Positions 24,622 to 34,151 of a DNA stretch of 64,000 nt are shown in pieces. The translations under genes were made by a program, and so were the position numbers. The stretch is from the NCBI GenBank assembly GCA_022793795.1, contig JAAWDM010000046.1, positions 44,133 to 108,132 of the forward strand, written 5' to 3'. The notes below the pieces were generated by a model. That model did not search any database. It was not told the origin of the DNA and saw nothing but the letters and a program-made list of their open reading frames with translations. Position 1 is the stretch's first letter, and each line of letters begins with the position of its first letter. This DNA comes from Bacillota bacterium (GTDB lineage: Bacteria; Bacillota; Clostridia; Peptostreptococcales; Anaerovoracaceae).

Positions 24622-26946
24622 ATGGAACTTGTAAAAAACATGACGTCTGCTGCATCGTCAGTTTCTGCAACACCGACAGAGCAGCTTTATCTCAGCGATA
24701 CCATCAAATATCTGGTAGAGGTGAAGGACAGCTTTCACGATAGGAGTCAGATTCCTCACAGAGATCAGGTTTATGAAAGAGTGTTGGCTGAAAATCCGGA
24801 TGACCTGCAGGCTGTCCGTTTTGCCAAGGCATTTAAGGCCTTTTTGGCTGAAAAAAAGATACATATCGATCCTAACGACATTTTGGCGGGATTCACCTAT
24901 CGTTACACTTATGAAACCACCCTGCCAATCAAATGTCCAAAGGATTATGACCCCCTTTACCGTCCGCCAATTTCTCTGGACTCCCAGAGGGAATATGAAA
25001 CCGTATTGGAATTTCACAATCTGGAAGAGGATTCAGTAGAGGCTAAGGAACTGAAGATTTTCCTGGAAGGCGTGGACGCATGGCTGTATAAACACTGGTT
25101 CAGCGGTCACATTTTACCGGGCTATGACAGACTGGTTGACATCGGATTCTCTGGCCTGTTAAAACTGGGAAGAGAATGTTACGACAAGTTGGAAGGTGTG
25201 AATAAAGAGTTTGCACAGGCCATGCTGCTGACCAATGAGGGTGCAGTTCTGTACATCCAGCGTTATGCTGATTTAGCTAAGGAGATGGCAGAGAAGGCGG
25301 AAACGCCGCTGCAAAAAAAGAATTTGTCCAGAATTGCTGATTCATGCGCTTGGTTGACTCACCATAAGCCAAGGAATTTCTTTGACGCAGTGCAGCTCCT
25401 TTGGATGGCTCAGGAAATCATGATGGCAGAAAACGTGCCGGCTTCCGAGTCTCTAGGAAGAATGGACGTTTATCTGGCCCCATATTATGAGGCTGATAAA
25501 GCAGCCGGAAAGCTGACTTATGATGAAGCCAGCGAGATTTTGGATGCTCTGTGGATTAAATTCAGCGGTAACTTACATTCCTATCAGGCGGTTACGGTCA
25601 GCGGCACCAATGCTGACGGCAGCTGTTTTGAAAACGATTTGACATACTTAATCATGCAGTCCACTAGAAAGCTGAAATTCGACCAGCCGCTCATTGATTT
25701 CAGATATAATGACAATATGTCTGAGAAGTTATGGCTGGAGATGGTGGAGCTTGTTAAGACAGGAACCGGATTTCCTGGCATCTTCTATGACCCAATCTGT
25801 ATGCGTGCAAAGAGAAGTACGGGACAGAGTGAAGAGGATGCGAGAAATTACGCCATTATCGGCTGTGTAGAGACAGGGCTTCCTGGACACGAGTATACGC
25901 CGACAGAGTTGGTTCATCTTAACTGGCCGAAGCTCTTTGAGATGATGTTTAACGAAGGCCATGCCCAGATGCAGGACTTCTATGCACCGCTGTTTGAAAA
26001 TAAGAAGCTGTCAGAAATCAAGGATTTTGACGAGTTCTACAGTTGGTTTAAGAGTGAAATGGAGCAGTATACGGCCCTGGCTATGCGGGCCATCGACTAT
26101 ATCGAGACCATGATTCCATGGCGCTTCCCGACACCGTATCTGTCCTCCTTAATGGTGGGTTGTTATGAAAAGGGTATGGATGTAACCGGCGGTCCTTGCA
26201 GATACAACAATACTGGCGTTTCAACCTGTGGTCTTGCTACAGCGGTAGACTCTCTGGCAGCCATCAAGCAGGTGGTGTTCGACGACAAAATCGCAAGTCT
26301 GGAAGACATCAAGAAGGCCTGCAACGCCAACTGGGAAGGCTATGACGAACTTCACAATGTGGTCAGCAATCACTGTCCAAAGTTTGGCAACGACGAGGAC
26401 CAGGTGGATATGATGATGTCGGACTTGATTGCTTCCTTTGCTAAGGTGGTCAATTCCAGGAAGAACCCTAGAGGAGGTCACTACATGACTGGACTCTACT
26501 CGGTGGAAGACCATGCCAAGGCTGGGCAAAAAACAGCAGCCACGCCGGACGGTAGATTAGCTGGAAGTTTTGAGAGTAACTCCATGGCTTCCGTACAGGG
26601 CAAGGATTTGAATGGCCCGACAGCCCTGATTAACTCAGTGGTAAAGACCGACCTGAGTGTGGCCACCAACGGTATGGTATTGGATTTGAAGTTCAATCCA
26701 ACCTTTATGGAGAATCCAGACCACATTAAGGCTCTGAGGATGCTCATCGATACATACTTCCACAACGGCGGTATGGAAATCCAGTTCAGCGTGGTTTCCA
26801 GAGAAACTTTGCTGGCAGCACAGAAGGATCCAGAAAAGTATAGAAACCTGGTGGTTCGGGTTTCCGGCTTCAGCGCCTATTTTAGATCGCTAAACAAGAC
26901 CACCCAGGATGAAATCATTGCCAGAACCGAATATCACGGGATTTAG
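24622..26946 (+). CDS. Glycyl radical enzyme 2, eliminase-type active site, unknown substrate
   Basis: The 774-aa protein is a paralogue of GRE 1 with the same layout. The radical loop RVSGFSAYF (G749) and the active-site cysteine C415 with E417 in IGCVE are conserved. The residues after the cysteine differ: TGLPGHEY here, MTCPGKEY in GRE 1. The pocket before it also differs: GIFYDPICMRAK here, AFFNDKMCIPAK in GRE 1. These suggest related but distinct substrates. GGAGGAGG precedes ATG 24622, and the activase gene follows after 18 bases. The last 20 residues of both proteins are nearly identical, as expected if one activase serves both. Confidence 0.9.
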   Translation: MELVKNMTSAASSVSATPTEQLYLSDTIKYLVEVKDSFHDRSQIPHRDQVYERVLAENPDDLQAVRFAKAFKAFLAEKKIHIDPNDILAGFTYRYTYETTLPIKCPKDYDPLYRPPISLDSQREYETVLEFHNLEEDSVEAKELKIFLEGVDAWLYKHWFSGHILPGYDRLVDIGFSGLLKLGRECYDKLEGVNKEFAQAMLLTNEGAVLYIQRYADLAKEMAEKAETPLQKKNLSRIADSCAWLTHHKPRNFFDAVQLLWMAQEIMMAENVPASESLGRMDVYLAPYYEADKAAGKLTYDEASEILDALWIKFSGNLHSYQAVTVSGTNADGSCFENDLTYLIMQSTRKLKFDQPLIDFRYNDNMSEKLWLEMVELVKTGTGFPGIFYDPICMRAKRSTGQSEEDARNYAIIGCVETGLPGHEYTPTELVHLNWPKLFEMMFNEGHAQMQDFYAPLFENKKLSEIKDFDEFYSWFKSEMEQYTALAMRAIDYIETMIPWRFPTPYLSSLMVGCYEKGMDVTGGPCRYNNTGVSTCGLATAVDSLAAIKQVVFDDKIASLEDIKKACNANWEGYDELHNVVSNHCPKFGNDEDQVDMMMSDLIASFAKVVNSRKNPRGGHYMTGLYSVEDHAKAGQKTAATPDGRLAGSFESNSMASVQGKDLNGPTALINSVVKTDLSVATNGMVLDLKFNPTFMENPDHIKALRMLIDTYFHNGGMEIQFSVVSRETLLAAQKDPEKYRNLVVRVSGFSAYFRSLNKTTQDEIIARTEYHGI

Positions 26947-26964
26947 AAGGAGAGGAGCCAGTAT

Positions 26965-27870
26965 ATGATACAACCACTGGTAAGCAACATACAGAGATTC
27001 TCTGTGGACGACGGCCCGGGAATCAGAACCACGGTATTTTTTAAGGGCTGCAACTTGAGATGTCTGTGGTGCCATAATCCAGAGTGTATTTCCAGCGGAT
27101 TTTCCATTCAGCTGATGGCAAGTTCCTGTACCAGCTGCGGCAAGTGTTTAGACAAGTGCAAGCGGCAGGGCCATATGTTTGAAAATGGTCTCCATCTGGT
27201 TAATCGAAAAAATTGTATTGGCTGCGGGGACTGCGCCTATCATTGCCCGTCCACTGCCATTTCCATCATTGGCAAGGCCTATGAGCCGGAGGAACTGATA
27301 AAGGAAGTTTTAAAGGACAAAATGTATTTTAAGACTTCCGATGGCGGCGTCACCTTTTCTGGTGGGGAGCCCATGCTCCATCCAGAGTATCTGAAAAAGG
27401 CGCTGATACTGGCCAAAGAGGCAGGTCTTCATACTGCGGTAGACACAGCAGGAAACGTGTCTTTTACTGCCTTTGAAACCATACTACCTTATGTGGATAT
27501 TTTTCTGTATGACATTAAAGTATGGGATGATGAACGTCATAGACAGGCTACTGGGGTTTCCAATCATTTGATTTTGGAAAACCTGAAGAAGCTGACCGAT
27601 GCTGGCGCTACTGTGTATATTCGTACGCCGGTCATCATGGAGTGGAACGGCAGATTGGAAGAGTTTGAAGGGATTTCCTCCTATTTGGCCGGACTTTCCA
27701 AGCCGGTGAAGCTGATTCAGCTTCTGCCTTATCATAACTATGGCGTGGGAAAATATGAGACCTTGGGTTTGGTCAATGAGATTCAGGACCATACGCCTCC
27801 AACAGAGGAGTTTATGGAGCAGGCCCTAAAGTGCTATCTGGATAAGGGACTGCCGGCCAGAATTTCATAG
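26965..27870 (+). CDS. Glycyl radical enzyme activase (radical SAM, two extra 4Fe-4S sites)
   Basis: This 301-aa radical SAM protein installs the glycyl radical. The SAM cluster motif CX3CX2C appears as CNLRCLWC (about residues 31-38). It is followed by a ferredoxin-like insertion with CTSCGKCLDKC and CIGCGDCAYHCP, as in activases of non-PFL glycyl radical enzymes. The GGE-type motif is seen in FSGGEPML. It is the only activase in the window and lies directly after GRE 2, so it probably activates both GREs. GAAGGAGAGGAG precedes the start. Confidence 0.95.
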   Translation: MIQPLVSNIQRFSVDDGPGIRTTVFFKGCNLRCLWCHNPECISSGFSIQLMASSCTSCGKCLDKCKRQGHMFENGLHLVNRKNCIGCGDCAYHCPSTAISIIGKAYEPEELIKEVLKDKMYFKTSDGGVTFSGGEPMLHPEYLKKALILAKEAGLHTAVDTAGNVSFTAFETILPYVDIFLYDIKVWDDERHRQATGVSNHLILENLKKLTDAGATVYIRTPVIMEWNGRLEEFEGISSYLAGLSKPVKLIQLLPYHNYGVGKYETLGLVNEIQDHTPPTEEFMEQALKCYLDKGLPARIS

Positions 27871-27895
27871 AATTCGTAGAAAATAGAAAGAAAAG

Positions 27896-27944
27896 GGAAC
27901 TGCAATGGGCTGTTCAGCCGGTTCATAGATGCAGTTCCTTTTTT
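27896..27944 (+). terminator. Terminator after the activase gene
   Basis: GGAACTGCA (27896-27904) pairs with TGCAGTTCC (27930-27938), followed by six T residues. Confidence 0.88.
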
Positions 27945-28125
27945 GTCTGTGTATGATTAGATAGATTTCCTTCTAAAATACAACATTTGGATGCAAACTG
28001 CTGTGCGTCTTTGGGGCCAAAGAAGTCAAGTGTTTGGATTCTCCTTTGCTATCATCATTTTGCCTGGCACAACAGCCTGCGGATTGACATATCATATCAA
28101 AAACTGATTTTAAGGAGTATTCCAT

Positions 28126-28632
28126 ATGAATAGGTTATCTTGTGGCTGTTACAAAATCCGGCTTCCTCTAAACCTGTGCGGCGACCCGCAGGCCATAGCA
28201 GACATAACAGGCAGTGCAGATTATCCTGATATATCAGGTACTGTGCAGCTTTATCAAACAAATGAGGGCGTAATTGTTCTGGCTGAAATCAGAGGTCTGC
28301 CCAAGGCTGAACAGCCCTGTCATGAGCGAATTTTTGGGTTCCATATTCACAGCGGTATGAATTGCAGCGGAAACATGGAGGACCCATTTGCAGACGCCAT
28401 GGCCCACTATAATCCTAACGATTGCCAGCATCCATATCACGCGGGAGACCTTCCGCCACTGTTTGGAAACGAGGGGTTTGCGCTTTCCCTCTTTCTGACC
28501 AACCGATTTTCCATAAATGAGGTTATCGGCAAGACCATCATCATCCACGATCATCCTGATGATTTCACAACTCAGCCATCTGGCAATTCTGGACAAAAGA
28601 TTGCCTGTGGAGTGATTCAGAGAAAACACTGA
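28126..28632 (+). CDS. Cu/Zn superoxide dismutase-like protein without signal peptide
   Basis: The 168-aa sequence keeps the Cu/Zn SOD ligands: GFHIHSG (H73, H75), HYNP (H94), H102, H105-x-x-D108 and IIIHDH (H141). The disulfide cysteines are C80 and C161. The zinc loop is shortened by six residues between H102 and H105, as I recall for some Firmicute members. The substrate-guiding arginine before ACGVI is replaced by K158 (SGQKIACGV). No signal peptide or lipobox is present, whereas most bacterial SodC proteins are exported, so this form is probably cytoplasmic. It stands alone between terminators. Confidence 0.88.
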   Translation: MNRLSCGCYKIRLPLNLCGDPQAIADITGSADYPDISGTVQLYQTNEGVIVLAEIRGLPKAEQPCHERIFGFHIHSGMNCSGNMEDPFADAMAHYNPNDCQHPYHAGDLPPLFGNEGFALSLFLTNRFSINEVIGKTIIIHDHPDDFTTQPSGNSGQKIACGVIQRKH

Positions 28633-28660
28633 ACTAAACCTATAGATAAGATATTAAACA

Positions 28661-28703
28661 AAAACCGTCTGGGAAAGCTGAAAAGCGTAGCTTGGGCGGT
28701 TTT
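28661..28703. terminator. Bidirectional terminator between sodC-like and vanY-like genes
   Basis: AAAACCGTC (28661-28669) pairs with the GGGCGGTTTT end (28694-28703) and has an inner AAGCT/AGCTT helix. A and T runs flank it on both sides. Confidence 0.75.
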
Positions 28704-29438
28704 CAATTTTGTTCCAACTCCTCCAGGTATTCCTCTAGGCAGATACCCTTCTTAAAAATTTCTGTTGCTGTTTCTACACCTACATACCGATAATGCCATA
28801 CCTCCTCTGCACCGCCGGTAATGGAGATTTTATTGCCAGGATAACGAAAGATAAAGCCATATTTGTAGCAGTTTTCCTGAAGCCATAGATAAATGTCATA
28901 GGTATCGCCGTTGATATCCACAGCAAACCCCAACTGATGTTCGCTGTTTCCCGGCTTATTGACCCATTGCTGGGCCAACTCCTCCGACTCTGCCTTCCCA
29001 TAGCCTTGCCACCGATATTCGCTTACCTTATCATCATAAAGTTTTTTCTGCTCTTGGGCGGTTCGATAGCCGGATACGACGATGGGACCCAGGTCTTTTT
29101 CCTCTGCTGCCGATAGCATCTCCATAAGGGGCTGGTAAATACGTGTATCGACCTGCTGGCCGCCGGGCACGTCCCTTAGGACCATCTTATAGTCCTCTGG
29201 AATCGGATTCCAGCGATTGACCAAGGTCAGATACCAGGGCAAAGCCTCGTTTTGCACATTTTCAGATGGGGGGGGGTACTGGCGGATTTTGGCCTGTATC
29301 TCCTGTGTCTAAAGAAATTTCTCTGCTCCAAAGGCTTGAGAGCGGATTCCAGTAGACGATGGCCAAAAGAAGGATTGCAGCCGTAGAGAAAAGAATCAAC
29401 TTGCGGCCTTTATTTCTGTGTTTAGATTTTTTCTTCAT
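28703..29438 (-). pseudogene. VanY-type D,D-carboxypeptidase, out of frame at a G9 tract
   Basis: From ATG 29438 the frame encodes a basic N-terminus and one membrane segment (LILFSTAAILLLAIVYW), then QNPPVPPP, and meets a stop right after nine C residues (minus strand). With eight or eleven C residues the frame would join PSENVQNEALPWYL and continue as a complete peptidase. The catalytic domain has VVSGYRT, SEHQLGFAVDI and WHYRYVG, giving the zinc ligands of the VanY/DacB group that trims D-Ala from peptidoglycan stems. A GTG at 29257 could give a 184-aa product without membrane anchor. Either this is a slippage-controlled gene or a homopolymer error. Confidence 0.8.
29268..29276. repeat. 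Nine-base G homopolymer inside the VanY-type gene
   Basis: A run of nine G residues (C on the coding strand) sits exactly where the reading frame of the carboxypeptidase breaks. Runs of this length are prone to slipped-strand mispairing. Confidence 0.9.
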
Positions 29439-29643
29439 GATGATTCTCCTTTTTCAGTGATTTGTTCTAGTGTAACAAATGGACAAAAGTCATATTTTTC
29501 TTTTTACCGAAAAATTTCATAAGAAAATATGAAAGGTTTCTATATTTTTTACAACGACAGACCAACCGTCTTTACATTCCAATGGAAATGGGATAAAATA
29601 ATACTGGATATATGTCGAAAAATGGGAAGATGGAGGAGAAACC

Positions 29644-31023
29644 ATGAAACAGGGGAAAAAAGAGATTTTGACAATGCTGTTAGCATGTTTGATGATATTT
29701 ATGGTGACAGGAACTGCTTTTGGAGCGGAGACAACCGGGCTTCCAGAGGGCGGTGAACCGACGGAAACCATAACTGTTTCTGTACAGGGCACGTCCGACT
29801 ATGAAGCAGCAAAGCAGGTTTTAAAAATGGTCAACGAGGAGAGAGAAAAGGCAGGATTGGTTCCTCTGGTTTTTGACAGCAAGTTACAGCAGGCGGCGCT
29901 GACCAGAGCGTTAGAGATCGTCACCTTCTTTAATCATACCAGACCTGACGGAACCAGCTGTATTACGGCCCATCCCGATATGGCGGGAGAAAATATTGCA
30001 GTAGGTTATAACGGTCCAGAGCAAGTCATGGCAGGATGGATGGCTTCGCCAGGGCATAAAGCCAATATTTTGCGGGAAAGCTATACCAGCGTGGGAATCG
30101 GCTGCATTTATTATAACGGGGTATGGTATTGGGCCCAGAGCTTCGGTAGGACTGCCGGAGACGAAAAGGCGAAGAGCGGTACAGGAATAGAAGGAGCGTC
30201 CATCAATATGTTGTTGGGACTTATTTCACCGGTATATAGCGGAAAGACTACCATTGACCTAGGCGATAAGGACAGCCTTTCTGATTTACGGGCAGAGGTC
30301 TCAGGGAAAAACACCAAATGGACTTACGGTAGATTTGTCCTGGGAAATGAACTGTTTCATTTTAGCAGTTCTGACAACTCCGTCTTGCAGGTGGAAGCAG
30401 ACGGAAAGATGGTCGCCCTAAAGCCAGGTATTGTGACGGTAACGGCCGTGTTAAAGGCTGACCCGACCAGAATCATTAATCAAGAGATAAAGGTAGAATA
30501 CAATCTACATCCAGAGAGCATGAAACTTTCTAAAAACAGCTATACTTATGATGGAAAGGCAAAAAAGCCTCAGGTGACCATCGAGGGATTGACTGCCGAT
30601 GAGGATTTTACCGTGGCCTATCGAAATAATGTGAAGGCCGGTACCGCAAAGGTTATCGTCACTGGTATTGGCCATGTCCAGGGAACTGCAGAAAAGACCT
30701 TTAAAATTGCATATAAAAAGCCGGTCAAGGTGACTCAGGTTAAGGCAACCCAGGGGAAATCCGCGGCCAGCCAAAAGAAGCAGAAAATCACAGTGAAATG
30801 GAAGAAAGTCCAGTGTGATGGTTATCAGATTCGCTATGGAACTTCCAAATCGCTTAAAACCTATAAGACCGTCTATGTAAAGAAGGGAACCGACATTTCC
30901 AAAACTTTGACCAACCTGACCAAAGGTAAAACTTATTATATCAAGGTTCGGGCATATGATATACATGACGGCGTTAAGACCTACGGCTATTTCAGTGATG
31001 TGCAGAAGGTAAAATGTAAGTAA
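29644..31023 (+). CDS. Secreted CAP-domain protein with Ig-like and FN3-like repeats
   Basis: The 459-aa protein starts with a Sec signal (MLLACLMIFMVTGTAFGAE, cleavage near residue 28). A CAP/SCP domain follows at about 60-170, with NEEREKAGLVPL, AGENIAVGY and ASPGHKANIL. Next comes a BIG2-like segment (SSSDNSVLQVEADGK), an MBG-like repeat beginning YTYDGKAKKPQVTI, and a C-terminal fibronectin type III domain (about 355-459). It is an exported surface or matrix protein; bacterial CAP domains have been linked to adhesion and enzymatic roles, none established here. GATGGAGGAG precedes the start. Confidence 0.88.
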   Translation: MKQGKKEILTMLLACLMIFMVTGTAFGAETTGLPEGGEPTETITVSVQGTSDYEAAKQVLKMVNEEREKAGLVPLVFDSKLQQAALTRALEIVTFFNHTRPDGTSCITAHPDMAGENIAVGYNGPEQVMAGWMASPGHKANILRESYTSVGIGCIYYNGVWYWAQSFGRTAGDEKAKSGTGIEGASINMLLGLISPVYSGKTTIDLGDKDSLSDLRAEVSGKNTKWTYGRFVLGNELFHFSSSDNSVLQVEADGKMVALKPGIVTVTAVLKADPTRIINQEIKVEYNLHPESMKLSKNSYTYDGKAKKPQVTIEGLTADEDFTVAYRNNVKAGTAKVIVTGIGHVQGTAEKTFKIAYKKPVKVTQVKATQGKSAASQKKQKITVKWKKVQCDGYQIRYGTSKSLKTYKTVYVKKGTDISKTLTNLTKGKTYYIKVRAYDIHDGVKTYGYFSDVQKVKCK

Positions 31024-31046
31024 CATAAAAGAAAGGAACCAGGTGG

Positions 31047-31880
31047 ATGCTATATTTAGGATGTCATCTCACATCGTCTAAAGGCTATGAACATATGGGC
31101 AAGGAAGCTGTACAGATTGGGGCCAATACCTTTCAGTTTTTTACCAGAAATCCCAGAGGAGGCGCCGCCAAAGCCATAGACCCTGCCGACGTTGCGAAAC
31201 TTCTTCAGATAGCCCGGGAAAATGAATTTTCCAAGATAATCGCCCATGCCCCTTATACCTTAAATCCATGTTCAAAAGAGGAAAAGACCAGGGAGTTTGC
31301 CTATATGGTCATGAGAGACGACCTTCAGCGGATGGAGTATCTCCCAGGGAATTACTATAACTTTCACCCAGGCAGCCATGTGGGCCAAGGTGGGGAAGAG
31401 GGAATTCGCTTAATCGCCAAAATGTTAAATGACATTTTGACACCAGAACAGTCCACCGTGGTGCTTTTGGAAACCATGGCAGGAAAGGGCAGCGAAGTGG
31501 GAAGGAATTTTGAGGAGCTGGCAGCCATCAGAGAGCAGGTACTGTTAAAGGATAAGGTAGGCATCTGCCTGGATACTTGCCACGTTCACGACGGCGGGTA
31601 TGATATTGTAAAAGATTTAGATGGCATGGTGACAGAGTTCGACCGAGTCGTAGGGCTCTCCCATCTCAAAGCGCTGCATATCAATGACTCCATGAATCCT
31701 GTGGGCGCACATAAGGATAGGCATGCCAGAATTGGGGAAGGATATATTGGAGCGCAGGCCATTGGAAGGGTTCTGAACCATCCAGCGCTGAAAGGGCTCC
31801 CTGCGGTTTTGGAGACTCCTCAGGAAAATCTGGCAGGCTATCAGGCAGAAATCGCCATGCTGCGGAGCCTGGAAAAATAG
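31047..31880 (+). CDS. nfo: Deoxyribonuclease IV (AP endonuclease)
   Basis: The 277-aa TIM-barrel enzyme cleaves DNA 5' to abasic sites in base excision repair. Endonuclease IV signatures are [63 protein letters not shown] and the zinc-binding VLETPQ. Length is standard. It lies alone between the CAP protein gene and butyrate kinase with a GGAACCAGGTGG ribosome binding site. Confidence 0.96.
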   Translation: MLYLGCHLTSSKGYEHMGKEAVQIGANTFQFFTRNPRGGAAKAIDPADVAKLLQIARENEFSKIIAHAPYTLNPCSKEEKTREFAYMVMRDDLQRMEYLPGNYYNFHPGSHVGQGGEEGIRLIAKMLNDILTPEQSTVVLLETMAGKGSEVGRNFEELAAIREQVLLKDKVGICLDTCHVHDGGYDIVKDLDGMVTEFDRVVGLSHLKALHINDSMNPVGAHKDRHARIGEGYIGAQAIGRVLNHPALKGLPAVLETPQENLAGYQAEIAMLRSLEK

Positions 31881-31923
31881 ATGAAAAAGAGAAAGATTTC
31901 TTTATATAAAGGAGATGTTTATA

Positions 31924-33051
31924 GTGCAAGAGAAAACAGATATTTTGGCCATTAACCCTGGTTCTACCAGTACCAAGGTAGGGGTTTTTCGTGTAGAGAA
32001 CGGGGATGGCGCCCCGGCGGGAGCAGGCGATTCCAAAGGAACCAGTGTGAGGGAATTGTTTGTGGAGACCATTAACCACAATCCCAATCATTTGCTGGCT
32101 TATGAAACCTTGGAGGCTCAACTTCCCTATCGACAAGAAGTTATTAAATCGGTATTAGACGATAATAATTATAAAATGGAGAGATTACAGGCTGTAGTGG
32201 GTCGAGGCGGCCAACTGCCAGGATTGAAGAGCGGTGGTTATCAGGTGAATCCCCAGTTTTGCCAGGATATGATGAGCCCTAAGAATGTGCAGCATGCCTC
32301 AAACATGGGAGCCCCGCTGGCTTATGGTATTGCAGCGCCTCTAGGCATCCCATCGTTTATTTACGATTCTACCAGAGGATGCGAACTAACCGAGGTGGCA
32401 AAGATTTCAGGATTGGAAGAATTGGTTAGATACGGAAATTGTCATGTACTCAACGCCAGAGCACAGGCCATCAATTACGGGCGGCAGATTAACAAGGAAT
32501 ATAAGGAATTAAATTTGGTGGTCTGTCATATGGGCGGCGGTATTACGGTCAGCGCCCACAGAGATGGTAAGATTATCGACGATTCTTCTTATGATGAAGG
32601 ACCTATGTCGCCGGAGCGGACCGGCGGCGTTCAGTTGACCAGTTGGACTAAGCTTTGTTTTTCCGGGAAATATACAGAGGAAGAAATGCAGAAATTAATC
32701 TGTGGCAAAGGCGGCATCTATTCTTATCTGGGCGTTACTGACTGCAGGCAGGTGGAGAAGATGATTGAGGAGGGAAATCAGCGAGCAAAACTCGTATATG
32801 AAACCATGGCTTATCAGGTGGCAAAATCTATTGCAGCCATGACGGTGGCTCTAAAGGGGCAAGTGGACGCCATCATTCTTACTGGCGGTGCAGCACACTC
32901 CAAGTTGCTTACTGATATGATTCAGCAGTATGCAGGTCATCTGGGCGCCTTTGTCATCATGGCAGGGGAAGACGAGCTGGCAGCGCTGGCAGGTGGCGCG
33001 GCTAGAATATTGGCAGGAGAGGAAGCCGCCAATCTTTATGAGAATCATTAA
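31924..33051 (+). CDS. buk: Butyrate kinase
   Basis: Butyrate kinase makes ATP from butyryl phosphate and ADP, ending one route of butyrate fermentation. The sequence has the ASKHA start ILAINPGSTSTKVG, then VVGRGGQLPG, HMGGGITVSAH and ILTGGAAHS, all typical of Buk. I chose GTG 31924 (375 aa), nine bases after GGAG; the ATG at 31915 is too near that site. A phosphotransbutyrylase gene, the usual partner, is not adjacent, so the substrate could also be another short branched acyl phosphate. The next gene starts 14 bases after its stop. Confidence 0.93.
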   Translation: MQEKTDILAINPGSTSTKVGVFRVENGDGAPAGAGDSKGTSVRELFVETINHNPNHLLAYETLEAQLPYRQEVIKSVLDDNNYKMERLQAVVGRGGQLPGLKSGGYQVNPQFCQDMMSPKNVQHASNMGAPLAYGIAAPLGIPSFIYDSTRGCELTEVAKISGLEELVRYGNCHVLNARAQAINYGRQINKEYKELNLVVCHMGGGITVSAHRDGKIIDDSSYDEGPMSPERTGGVQLTSWTKLCFSGKYTEEEMQKLICGKGGIYSYLGVTDCRQVEKMIEEGNQRAKLVYETMAYQVAKSIAAMTVALKGQVDAIILTGGAAHSKLLTDMIQQYAGHLGAFVIMAGEDELAALAGGAARILAGEEAANLYENH

Positions 33052-33064
33052 GGAGGACACCCAT

Positions 33065-33655
33065 ATGAAAGTATTGTTTGTAAACGCCTGCTTAAGAGGC
33101 GAAAGATCCAGAACCTTGCAGCTATGTCGGGATTATCTGGTTAAATTAAAAGAAAAATATCCAGAGGCAGAGATTGAAGAACTGAATCTGGAAACCGCTG
33201 AGATAGAGGTGCAAAGCGGCGCTTTGATTGAAAAACGTGATGTGCTCTTAAAGCAAAAAGCCTTTGATGATCCCATGTTTGATTTGGTCCATCAGCTCAT
33301 AGAGGCAGACCACATCGTCATCGGCGCCCCTTATTGGGATTTATCTTTTCCAGCTAAAGTGAAGGTATGGTTGGAGCGGTGTTCAGTGGATGGTCTCACG
33401 TTTATCTACAGTCCTGAAGGAATTCCTCAGGGCCAGTGTAAGGCCGATTCCCTGACCTATATCACCACAGCCGGCGGCTATGTGGGAGAATATAACTTTG
33501 GGTTTGACTATGTAAAGGGACTTTGCAGCTTTCTCTTTGGGATTCCTAACTTTTATTTTGCATGCGCCCAGGCCATCGATATCGTTGGAGTGGATGTGGC
33601 AGCAAAGATGACAGAGGCCAAAGAAGACATAACAAAAATTGTAAGCCGGATTTAA
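33065..33655 (+). CDS. Flavodoxin-fold NAD(P)H oxidoreductase (AzoR/NQO-like)
   Basis: This 196-aa protein has the flavodoxin-like fold of FMN-dependent quinone or azo reductases: MKVLFVNACLRGERSRT binds the FMN phosphate, VIGAPYWDLSFPAKVKVWLERC and TTAGGYVG line the flavin. It starts 14 bases after buk with AAGGAGG and is probably cotranscribed. The physiological electron acceptor is unknown. Confidence 0.88.
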   Translation: MKVLFVNACLRGERSRTLQLCRDYLVKLKEKYPEAEIEELNLETAEIEVQSGALIEKRDVLLKQKAFDDPMFDLVHQLIEADHIVIGAPYWDLSFPAKVKVWLERCSVDGLTFIYSPEGIPQGQCKADSLTYITTAGGYVGEYNFGFDYVKGLCSFLFGIPNFYFACAQAIDIVGVDVAAKMTEAKEDITKIVSRI

Positions 33656-33709
33656 GAAATAGCCATCGGCTTCCAGGATATTTTCATCTGCAAAATCCAT
33701 ACTATTTTT

Positions 33710-34108
33710 ATGAGTATGAGAGAATGGATGGAAAACGGAAATGAAATAGGTATTGAGGTATTGGTCTTTATTCTGGGCGGAGTCAGTTATGGTATGCTGG
33801 AAATTCTGTTTCGAGGATATACCCATTGGACCATGGTGCTTACCGGCGGGGCTTGTATGCTTACGTTATATACCCTGGAAGGCTGGCTGCTGTCCATGCC
33901 GCTGCTGCTGGGCGCGGCTGCCGGCGCATTGATTATCACCAGCTATGAATTTGCGGTGGGTTACATCGTCAATGTCAGATTAGGCTGGCAGGTTTGGGAT
34001 TATTCCGGCCTTGCCGGGAATATTATGGGCCAAGTTTGCCCAATCTTTACCTTTGCATGGTTTTGTATCAGCCTATTATTTTTAGGACTGGTACGCATGT
34101 TATCGTAG
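33710..34108 (+). CDS. Small membrane protein, putative ABC transporter type IV (CmpB family)
   Basis: The 132-aa protein has about four membrane segments and the family pattern FILGGVSYGMLEILFRGYTHW, read as FILGG then LEILFRG, with a later VWDYSGLAGNIMGQVCP. This matches the PF06541 family of putative permeases in Firmicutes, whose function is unproven. No clear ribosome binding site precedes the ATG at 33710; the in-frame ATG at 33728 is an alternative. Confidence 0.75.
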   Translation: MSMREWMENGNEIGIEVLVFILGGVSYGMLEILFRGYTHWTMVLTGGACMLTLYTLEGWLLSMPLLLGAAAGALIITSYEFAVGYIVNVRLGWQVWDYSGLAGNIMGQVCPIFTFAWFCISLLFLGLVRMLS

Positions 34109-34151
34109 TAAAGGGTATAAAGTTAAAAAAGTATGATAAGGAGGAATCGTA

